Assembly (NCBI GenBank): GCA_964575715.1 | Contig: CAZNSG010000106.1 | Coordinates: forward strand, 1-19,046 | Reading direction: 5' to 3' | Origin: PNAI01 sp964575715 | GTDB lineage: Bacteria > Pseudomonadota > Alphaproteobacteria > Rhizobiales > Xanthobacteraceae | DNA length: 19,046 bases | Part shown: piece by piece, positions 13,396 to 19,046 of the stretch | Layout of the letters: each line of letters opens with the position of its first letter | Numbering within the stretch: position 1 is the stretch's first letter | Notes under the pieces: generated by a model | What the model was told of the DNA's origin: nothing | What the model saw: only the letters and a program-made list of their open reading frames with translations | The model's database searches: none | Program-made: the position numbers and the translations under genes

Positions 13396-15195
13396 TCAAA
13401 CCTTGTCCGGCAGCACGAGCCGAATGTGCAGCTCGCGCAGCTGCTTCGGCGTCACCTCCGACGGCGCGCCCATCAACAAGTCTTCGGCGCGCTGATTCAT
13501 CGGGAACAGCACCACCTCGCGCAGGTTCTCCTCACCGCACAACAGCATCACAATGCGATCGATGCCGGGCGCGATTCCGCCGTGCGGCGGCGCCCCGAGC
13601 GAGAGCGCGTGCAGCATGCCGCCGAATTTCTGCTCCAGCACGTCCTCGGCGTAGCCGGCGATGGCGAAGGCCTTTTTCATCACCTCGGGGCGATGGTTGC
13701 GGATCGCGCCCGAGCTAAGCTCGATGCCGTTGCAAACGATATCGTACTGGATCGCTTTGATCGAAAGAATTTTCTCGTGGTCGGCCGGATCGAGTTTGAG
13801 GAATTCGTCCACGGCCAAGTTCGGCATGGAGAACGGATTGTGGGAGAAATCGATCTTCTTCTCCTCCTCGTTCCACTCAAACATGGGAAAATCGACGATC
13901 CAGCAGAAATCGAAGCGGCCCTTCTGCACCAGGCCAAGCTCGGCGCCGATCTTGTTGCGGGCGGGACCGGCGAACTTGACGAACTCGCGCGGCTTGCCGG
14001 CGACGAAGAACACCGCATCGCCAACGCCCAGACCGAGCTGGGCCCGCATCGCTTGCGTGCGCTCGGGGCCGACGTTCTTCGCCACCGGCCCCGCGCCACT
14101 TTCTTCGCCCTCGCGCCAGAAGATGTAGCCAAGGCCGGGCTGGCCTTCGCCCTTGGCCCATTCGTTCATCCGGTCGCAGAACGCCCGGTTGCCGCCCTTT
14201 GGCGCCGGGATGCCCCAGACCTCGACGGCCGGATCGGACGCGATCAGGTTGGCGAAAACCTTAAAGCCGGAGCCGCGAAAATGCGCGGTCACGTCCTGCA
14301 TTTTGATCGGATTGCGCAGGTCCGGCTTGTCGGTGCCGTACTGGCGCAATGCATCGGCATAAGGGATCAGGGGAAATTTCGGCGTCACCGGCTTGCCGTC
14401 GGCGAATTCTTCGAACACCCCGCGCAAGACCGGTTCGACCGCTTCGAACACGTCCTCCTGGGTGACAAAGCTCATCTCCACATCGAGCTGGTAGAACTCG
14501 CCGGGCGAGCGGTCGGCGCGCGCATCCTCGTCACGGAAACATGGCGCGATCTGAAAATAACGATCGAAGCCCGACACCATGATGAGCTGCTTGAACTGCT
14601 GCGGCGCCTGCGGCAGCGCGTAGAATTTTCCCGGATGCAGCCGCGACGGCACCAGATAGTCGCGCGCGCCCTCCGGCGAGGACGCGGTGAGAATGGGTGT
14701 CTGGAACTCGAAGAAGCCCTGCGCCTTCATCCGCCGGCGGATCGAATCGATGATCGCGCCGCGCTTGATAATGTTTTGGTGCAGCCGCTCGCGGCGCAGA
14801 TCGAGAAAGCGGTATTTCAGCCGGATCTCCTCGGGGTATTCCTGCTCGCCGAACACCGGCATCGGCAATTCGCCCGCGGGCCCCAGCACTTCGATGTCAG
14901 TGACGAACACCTCGACTGCACCGGTCGGCATCGCAGGATTTTCGGTACCGTCCGGCCGGCGGCGCACCTTGCCGTCGATCCGCACCACCCATTCCGAGCG
15001 CATCTTCTCGGCCAGCTTGAAGGCCGGGCTGTCCGGATCGGCGACCACCTGGGTAAAGCCGTAATGATCGCGCAGATCGATGAACAGCAGCCCGCCGTGA
15101 TCGCGGATACGATGGCACCAGCCGGCGAGCCGCACATCCTTGCCGATGTCGCTGTCGCGAAGCGCGCCGCAAGTATGGCTGCGATAGCGGTGCAT
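13396..15195 (-). CDS. aspS: Aspartyl-tRNA synthetase (bacterial type, probably non-discriminating)
   Basis: The 599-residue class IIb enzyme charges tRNA-Asp in the cytoplasm. The N-terminal OB-fold (1-110) reads the anticodon. Motif 1 lies around RYRFLDLRRERLHQ (128-140), motif 2 is FRDEDARADRSPGEFYQLD (220-238), the bacterial GAD insertion spans about 290-420, and motif 3 is GIAPGIDRIVM (540-550). The start MHRYRSHTCGALRDSDIG matches the usual rhizobial N-terminus; the frame extends upstream to 15246 but that part is not conserved. His33 in RDHGG occupies the place where strictly Asp-specific bacterial enzymes tend to have leucine, which suggests it can also charge tRNA-Asn for GatCAB amidation. 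That reading is inference. It is divergent from the ThDP enzyme. Confidence 0.96.
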   Translation of the reverse strand: MHRYRSHTCGALRDSDIGKDVRLAGWCHRIRDHGGLLFIDLRDHYGFTQVVADPDSPAFKLAEKMRSEWVVRIDGKVRRRPDGTENPAMPTGAVEVFVTDIEVLGPAGELPMPVFGEQEYPEEIRLKYRFLDLRRERLHQNIIKRGAIIDSIRRRMKAQGFFEFQTPILTASSPEGARDYLVPSRLHPGKFYALPQAPQQFKQLIMVSGFDRYFQIAPCFRDEDARADRSPGEFYQLDVEMSFVTQEDVFEAVEPVLRGVFEEFADGKPVTPKFPLIPYADALRQYGTDKPDLRNPIKMQDVTAHFRGSGFKVFANLIASDPAVEVWGIPAPKGGNRAFCDRMNEWAKGEGQPGLGYIFWREGEESGAGPVAKNVGPERTQAMRAQLGLGVGDAVFFVAGKPREFVKFAGPARNKIGAELGLVQKGRFDFCWIVDFPMFEWNEEEKKIDFSHNPFSMPNLAVDEFLKLDPADHEKILSIKAIQYDIVCNGIELSSGAIRNHRPEVMKKAFAIAGYAEDVLEQKFGGMLHALSLGAPPHGGIAPGIDRIVMLLCGEENLREVVLFPMNQRAEDLLMGAPSEVTPKQLRELHIRLVLPDKV

Positions 15196-15236
15196 GGGAG
15201 ACTCAAAGATTGGCTTGCCGCGTCGGAAGGCGCGCG

Positions 15237-15265
15237 AAAAGCGCATGCGCGCTTCTCTTTGTCAA
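15237..15265 (-). promoter_or_regulatory. Candidate aspS promoter
   Basis: On the minus strand a perfect -35 TTGACA (15265-15260) is followed after 17 nt by GCTTTT (15242-15237). This gives a leader of about 35 nt before the aspS ATG. The -10 is weak, but alphaproteobacterial housekeeping promoters often rely on the -35. Confidence 0.4.
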
Positions 15266-15325
15266 CCCTCGACATATTGGCCGCGATCTGCACACTCAAA
15301 GCCTGCACGATGCAGGGCGATGGGA

Positions 15326-16987
15326 ATGCCGAAGACGAGAACCAAGGCGGGCAAAGCGGCCCCGCTCCGCATGACCACGGCGGAAGCGACGGTGGCTGCC
15401 CTGCTGGCGCACGGAATCGACACTCTCTACGCGCTGCCGGGCGTGCACAACGACCACCTGTTCGATGCGCTCGCCAAGGCCGCCGACCGCATCCGCACGC
15501 TGCACACCCGCCACGAACAGGGCGCGGCCTACATGGCGCTGGGCGCGGCGCTCGCGACCGGCAAGCCGCAAGCCTACGCCGTCGTGCCGGGCCCAGGCCT
15601 GCTCAATAGCGCAGCCGCGCTGCTCACCGCATTCGGCATGAATGCGCCGGTGCTCGCACTCATCGGCCAAATTCCCCAGGCCGCAATCGGCCGCGGTTTC
15701 GGCCACCTGCATGAAATCCGCGATCAATCCGGCATCATCGCCCGCCTGGTTGATTTCTCAGCCTGCATTGCCGCGCCGGCGGACGCCGCAAGGCTGGTCG
15801 CCGACGCCATCCGCGCCATGTTCACCGGCCGCCCCGGACCGGCCGCGCTCGAATGCGCCATGGACGTGTGGGGCCGCAGCTCGGCAGTCGCACCAATTTT
15901 GCCGCCCGTCCCGCCGCCCGAGCCCCCGGTGGACGATGATGCCGTGCGCGCCACCGCGAAACTCCTGGGCGCCGCCAAGAACCCGCTGATCGTCTGCGGC
16001 GGCGGCGCGCAGGATGCGTCCAAGGAAGTGACCCAGCTTTCCGCCATGCTGCAGGCGCCGGTGCTGGCCTATCGGCGCGGACGCGGCGTGCTCGATAGCC
16101 GCGATCCCTTGAGCGTGACGCTTCCCCTCGGCCACGAATTATGGCGCGAGGCCGACGTGGTGCTGGCGGTGGGCACAAGACTGCACAATCCGCAGACCGT
16201 GTGGGGCGTCGATGATGCGCTCTCCATCATCCGCGTCGATGCCGATCCCGAGGAACCGGATCGTTTCCGCCCGCCGGCGGTGGCGCTCATCGGCAACGCG
16301 AACCTCATCCTCAAGCGTCTGATTGCCGCCCTGCCTGCCCGTAAACGCAATTCGCGCAAGAACGAAATGCAGGAGCGCCAAGCCAAGAGCCGCACCCGGC
16401 TCGCTAAGCTCGCCCCGCAACTGGCCTTTGTCGAAGCGATTCGCGCGGAACTGCCCGAGGACGGCATATTCGTCGACGAGGTGACGCAGATTGGCTTCGC
16501 CGCGCGCCTGGCGCTGCCGGTCTATAAGCCGCGCACGTTTCTCTCACCAGGCTACCAGGACAACCTCGGCTGGGGATTCGCAACCGCTCTTGGCGCGCAG
16601 GATGCCCGGCGCGATGTGCCGGTGCTCTCCATTTCGGGCGACGGCGGTTTTCTCTACACCGCGAGCGAAATGGCAACCGCGATCCGCCACCGCATTCCGC
16701 TGGTATGCGTGGTGTTCTCCGACGGCGCCTTCGGCAACGTGCGCCGCATTCAGCAGGAGCGTTACGGCAACCGCCTGATCGGGAGCGACCTCGCCAACCC
16801 CGATTTTGTGCGCTTCGCCGAAAGTTTTGGCGCCGCCGCCGAGCGCGTGCGCAAACCCGATGAGCTGCGCGCGGCGCTCAAGCGTGCATTCAAGCGCCGC
16901 GATGGGCCGAGCCTGATCGAAGTGCCGGTCGGGCCATTCCCTTCGCCCTGGGAATTCATCCATATGCCGCGTGTGCGCGGCCGGTAG
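15326..16987 (+). CDS. Thiamine diphosphate-dependent enzyme (acetolactate synthase-like)
   Basis: The 553-residue protein has the three-domain layout of the acetolactate synthase/benzoylformate decarboxylase superfamily. The N-terminal PYR domain has the cofactor-activating Glu64 in TRHEQGAAYMA. The central domain (about 190-320) has the IVCGGGAQ start. The C-terminal PP domain has GDGGF at 438-442 and, 33 residues on, Asn471 in SDGAFGN. Together these form the GDG-N motif binding Mg and diphosphate. It is shorter and differently linked than biosynthetic IlvB and has no small subunit nearby, so a decarboxylase, carboligase or oxalyl-CoA-type role is open. I prefer ATG 15326 with AGGG about 9 nt upstream; ATG 15371 is possible. 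It is divergent from aspS and 49 nt before rnd. Confidence 0.88.
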   Translation: MPKTRTKAGKAAPLRMTTAEATVAALLAHGIDTLYALPGVHNDHLFDALAKAADRIRTLHTRHEQGAAYMALGAALATGKPQAYAVVPGPGLLNSAAALLTAFGMNAPVLALIGQIPQAAIGRGFGHLHEIRDQSGIIARLVDFSACIAAPADAARLVADAIRAMFTGRPGPAALECAMDVWGRSSAVAPILPPVPPPEPPVDDDAVRATAKLLGAAKNPLIVCGGGAQDASKEVTQLSAMLQAPVLAYRRGRGVLDSRDPLSVTLPLGHELWREADVVLAVGTRLHNPQTVWGVDDALSIIRVDADPEEPDRFRPPAVALIGNANLILKRLIAALPARKRNSRKNEMQERQAKSRTRLAKLAPQLAFVEAIRAELPEDGIFVDEVTQIGFAARLALPVYKPRTFLSPGYQDNLGWGFATALGAQDARRDVPVLSISGDGGFLYTASEMATAIRHRIPLVCVVFSDGAFGNVRRIQQERYGNRLIGSDLANPDFVRFAESFGAAAERVRKPDELRAALKRAFKRRDGPSLIEVPVGPFPSPWEFIHMPRVRGR

Positions 16988-17036
16988 GCCACATCCGCTC
17001 AGCGACAAAACGCGAGAATTTCGCTAGATAGCTTGC

Positions 17037-18206
17037 ATGGATCTCATAACGACAACAAGCGAGCTTGCCGCGGTCTGCACGCGGCTGCGGCGCCATCCCT
17101 TCGTTACCGTCGACACCGAATTCCTGCGCGAGACCACCTATTATCCGATCCTGTGCGTGGCGCAGATGGCAAGCCCGGAAGAGGCCGTCATGGTCGACGC
17201 CATGGCACCGGGCCTCGACTTATCCCCCTTTTTCGAGCTGATGACGGACGAGCGTGTGCTGAAGGTTTGTCACGCCGCCCGCCAGGACATCGAAATCGTC
17301 TGGCATCGCGCCAAATTGCTGCCGCATCCCATATTCGACACTCAAGTGGCCGCCATGGTGCTCGGCTACGGCGATTCGATTTCCTACGACCAGCTCGTGC
17401 AGCGCATCACCGGCGACCTGCTCGACAAGTCGAACCGCTTCACCGACTGGACCCGCAGGCCGCTCTCGGAAGCGCAGATTACCTACGCGGTGTCCGACGT
17501 CACCCATCTGCGCGATGTCTATCTCGCGCTCGCGGCCGATCTTGACCGGCGCAACCGCGCCGGCTGGCTGGCCGGTGAAATGGCGGTGCTCACCTCGCCG
17601 GAAACCTATCGCGCCGAGCCCGAGCGCGCATGGCTGCGGCTCAAGACCCGCGTCCGCAAGCCCAAAGAACTTGGGGTGCTGATCGAGATTGCGGCCTGGC
17701 GCGAGCGCGAGGCGCAAGTTCGCGACGTACCGCGCGGCCGCATTCTTAAAGACGACACCATCGCCGACATCGTGATGCAGGCGCCGACCACGCCCGAACG
17801 GCTCGCCGCGCTGCGCTCGCTGCCGAAAGGTTTTGAACGTTCGAATTTGGGCCAAGGCATCATCGACGCGGTCAAGCGCGGGCTCGCGCGCGATCCGAAG
17901 TCGCTGCCGCGCATCGAGCGCACCAAATCGTCGCCGAACGGCGCCGCCATTGTCGAACTTTTGAAAGTTTTGCTGCGCATGACCGCGGAGCAAAACGGCG
18001 TCGCCGCGAAAATCATCGCCACGGTTGACGATCTTGAATCCATCGCCGCCGACGACGCCGCCGATGTGCCCGCGCTCTCCGGCTGGCGGCGCGAATTGTT
18101 CGGCGAGAAGGCGCTCGCGCTTAAAGCTGGCCGACTCGCGCTCGCCATCGAGCGCGGCCAGGTGGTGGCGACGGAGCGCGGCCAGACGCCGACCACCTCA
18201 GAATGA
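17037..18206 (+). CDS. rnd: Ribonuclease D
   Basis: The 389-residue 3'-5' exoribonuclease trims tRNA precursors and other stable RNAs. The DEDDy nuclease domain covers 1-170 and its residues are in place: Asp26 and Glu28 (VDTEFLRE), Asp84 (HAARQDIE), and Tyr150 with Asp154 (YAVSDVTHL). One HRDC RNA-binding domain follows at about 208-287, and the rest is a second, weaker HRDC-like helical region. The length fits alphaproteobacterial RNase D. The ribosome-binding site before ATG 17037 is weak. It lies downstream of the ThDP enzyme in the same direction and may share its transcript. Its stop is 9 nt from the convergent lipocalin-like gene. Proximity of rnd to aspS is common in rhizobia (from memory). 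Confidence 0.95.
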   Translation: MDLITTTSELAAVCTRLRRHPFVTVDTEFLRETTYYPILCVAQMASPEEAVMVDAMAPGLDLSPFFELMTDERVLKVCHAARQDIEIVWHRAKLLPHPIFDTQVAAMVLGYGDSISYDQLVQRITGDLLDKSNRFTDWTRRPLSEAQITYAVSDVTHLRDVYLALAADLDRRNRAGWLAGEMAVLTSPETYRAEPERAWLRLKTRVRKPKELGVLIEIAAWREREAQVRDVPRGRILKDDTIADIVMQAPTTPERLAALRSLPKGFERSNLGQGIIDAVKRGLARDPKSLPRIERTKSSPNGAAIVELLKVLLRMTAEQNGVAAKIIATVDDLESIAADDAADVPALSGWRRELFGEKALALKAGRLALAIERGQVVATERGQTPTTSE

Positions 18207-18215
18207 CGGCAAGAG

Positions 18216-18695
18216 TTACTTCTCCCTTTGCCACACCACGATCACCCGCACCACCTTGCCGCCGACGTTGGGGTGCGGCATCGGCGGGCTCTCGATGAAC
18301 AGCCTGTCGCCCTCGAAGCGCACAAAGCGCACCTGCTCGCCGCCGACCCAGGCCTCGTTCCAGGCGATCTCGACCTTGGTGGTGACCTTGTTGCCCTCGA
18401 CCCGGTAGCGGCCGGAATAGGAGATCATGGAGCGCAGCGCCTGCGCGCGCTCCTCGTCGGTCTTCGGCACCGGGCGGTTTTCCGCCGTTACCAGCGCCAG
18501 CCAGCGCCCGTCGGGCGTGGCGATCTGCGAACCGCGCGGATTGTTGCCGAGCACGGGCGTAAGCGCCTTGGTCTCCTGATCCTCGTACATTACCGAGACC
18601 AGCTTCCAGGTGCCGACGATCTGCTGCTTCTCGTCGGCCAAGGAGGGCGAGGTCAGAGAAGCAAGCAGCAGGATGCCGAAAATGATTGCGCGCAT
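18216..18695 (-). CDS. Exported lipocalin-like domain protein
   Basis: The 159-residue protein has a clear signal peptide (1-20, IIFGILLLASLTSPSLA, cut before DEKQQ). The mature part is a lipocalin-like (Lipocalin_5) domain: the opening VGTWKLVSV (27-35), the strand ISYSGRYRVEGNKVT (91-105) and AWNEAWVGGEQVRF (111-124) are its family marks. It probably forms a small beta barrel in the periplasm that binds a hydrophobic ligand; the ligand and pathway are unknown. ATG 18695 has GGAGG 7 nt upstream, which rules out the longer frame from 18725. It lies downstream of the hdaA fragment on the same strand. Confidence 0.85.
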   Translation of the reverse strand: MRAIIFGILLLASLTSPSLADEKQQIVGTWKLVSVMYEDQETKALTPVLGNNPRGSQIATPDGRWLALVTAENRPVPKTDEERAQALRSMISYSGRYRVEGNKVTTKVEIAWNEAWVGGEQVRFVRFEGDRLFIESPPMPHPNVGGKVVRVIVVWQREK

Positions 18696-18755
18696 AGCAA
18701 CCTCCAAAGAGGAACCATCAGGCAAAGCATAGCATCCGCCAGGCTGAACGGAAAA

Positions 18756-18918
18756 CTACCGCGCCGCCGCCGGCTCGCGAAAGAGTTCACCGGCCAGCAC
18801 CCGCGTCACCGGCCGTTTCTGCCGCAGCGCCTCGCGGTCGAGCCGCTCCACCGCCGCGCGCACGGCCGCGAACGAGCGCTCGATGTAGGTCATCAGATAA
18901 GCCACCAGCAAGACCGTA
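18756..18918 (-). pseudogene. hdaA: 3' fragment of an hdaA-like DnaA-family gene, cut by an IS
   Basis: Reading the minus strand back from the TAG at 18756-18758 gives about 54 residues ending the C-terminal lid of a DnaA/HdaA-like AAA+ protein: LMTYIERSFAAVRAAVERLD, then REALRQKRPVTRVLAGELF. HdaA, with the sliding clamp, stimulates ATP hydrolysis by DnaA and so limits replication initiation. The family match stops around VLLVAYL (near 18910-18918). Beyond it the frame enters IS sequence and meets a stop at 18944-18942. The AAA+ core and clamp-binding N-terminus are not in the window; they may lie beyond the IS or be lost. No start codon is visible, so I call it a broken remnant. The break point is approximate. 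Confidence 0.7.
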
Positions 18919-18932
18919 TGTCCTTCCTTTGA

Positions 18933-19012
18933 TGAGGCGACTCACCCTCGATGCGGTTGCGAGGGTTACCCGGATGGACCGGGCAGAGCCTCAACGCAAG
19001 GAGGGCGAGTCG
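18933..19012 (+). promoter_or_regulatory. Structured IS leader that can mask the transposase ribosome-binding site
   Basis: Local fold: TGAGGC (18933-18938) pairs with GCCTCA (18988-18993), enclosing the hairpins ACCCTCG/CGAGGGT (18944-18966) and CCCGG/CCGGG (18969-18983). Alternative fold: CGACTCACCCTC (18938-18949) pairs with GAGGGCGAGTCG (19001-19012), 11 of 12 positions with one A-C mismatch. That covers most of the AAGGAGG Shine-Dalgarno and the first base region of the start codon. The two folds exclude each other. Confidence 0.55.
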
Positions 19013-19046
19013 TGACCGATCATAGCGAAGCTTTTGTAGGCTTTGA
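19012..19046 (+). CDS. IS110-family transposase, N-terminus only
   Basis: Only 11 codons lie in the window: GTG then TDHSEAFVGF, with the next codon starting GA. This matches the N-terminus of rhizobial IS110-family transposases, whose VGxD stretch contributes the first catalytic Asp of the DEDD domain. GTG 19012 has a strong AAGGAGG 7 nt upstream, which supports the start. The protein continues past the window, so intactness is unknown. The family call rests on a short match plus the leader and the disrupted neighbour. Confidence 0.6.
   Translation, partial: MTDHSEAFVGF

Larger units (their letters stand above)
18918..19046 (+). mobile_element. Left end of an IS110-family insertion sequence (partial)
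   Basis: From about 18918 the hdaA reading ends and a roughly 94-nt structured noncoding leader runs into an IS110-type transposase start. IS110 elements encode a DEDD recombinase and a bridge RNA in a noncoding end, usually lack long terminal repeats, and often make no target duplication. Whether this belongs to the IS110 group (bridge RNA upstream) or the IS1111 group (RNA downstream) cannot be decided here: the leader looks short for a full bridge RNA. The right end is outside the window. Confidence 0.65.

Noticed and set aside
13426..15609. A 727-codon open frame antisense to aspS
   Set aside because: It mirrors the whole of aspS, a certain gene, and its length follows from GC-rich codon bias. 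The product has no recognisable domain and no ribosome-binding site.

Overview
The window reads as chromosomal DNA of an alphaproteobacterium, most likely Hyphomicrobiales (Bradyrhizobium/Xanthobacteraceae-like). The evidence is GC-rich coding sequence, a DUF3551 protein, an AspRS with the N-terminus usual for rhizobia, a C-terminal HdaA fragment, and several families of extragenic palindromes typical of that order. Most of the window is ordinary housekeeping and accessory chromosome. The right edge runs into an insertion sequence.

Layout. 1-727 has no convincing gene and holds a cluster of different palindromic repeats. 828-1385 (+) encodes an exported glutathione peroxidase. 1688-2656 and 2678-3241 (+) encode an exported NodB/CE4 polysaccharide deacetylase and a DHFR/RibD-C-like protein. 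About 3335-3437 (+) looks like a small RNA ending in a strong intrinsic terminator. The minus strand then carries, in transcription order, speD (7998-7525), speE (7459-6584), a CSS/EAL membrane phosphodiesterase (6443-4812), a Tat-type Fe superoxide dismutase (4510-3812) and a small DUF3551 protein (3760-3470). Divergent from speD are a GST (8387-9064) and a pirin (9100-10020) on the plus strand. They converge on an exported amidohydrolase (10891-10046, minus).

After a repeat-filled gap comes an unrecognised 671-residue anchored envelope protein (11373-13388, +). It converges on aspS (15195-13396, minus). A ThDP-dependent enzyme (15326-16987, +) and ribonuclease D (17037-18206, +) follow, then an exported lipocalin-like protein (18695-18216, minus). 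Last is the 3' end of an hdaA-like gene (minus) cut off at about 18918 by the left end of an IS110-family element, whose transposase starts at GTG 19012 and leaves the window.

How the genes work together. speD and speE make spermidine from putrescine and decarboxylated SAM. The exported peroxidase and superoxide dismutase suggest envelope oxidative-stress defence but are not adjacent. GST and pirin look co-transcribed. The most unusual points are the structured IS110 left end, whose leader can pair with the transposase ribosome-binding site; the truncated hdaA; the candidate anti-Shine-Dalgarno sRNA; and a dispersed repeat apparently split by a second palindromic element. I see no CRISPR array, tRNA or rRNA.
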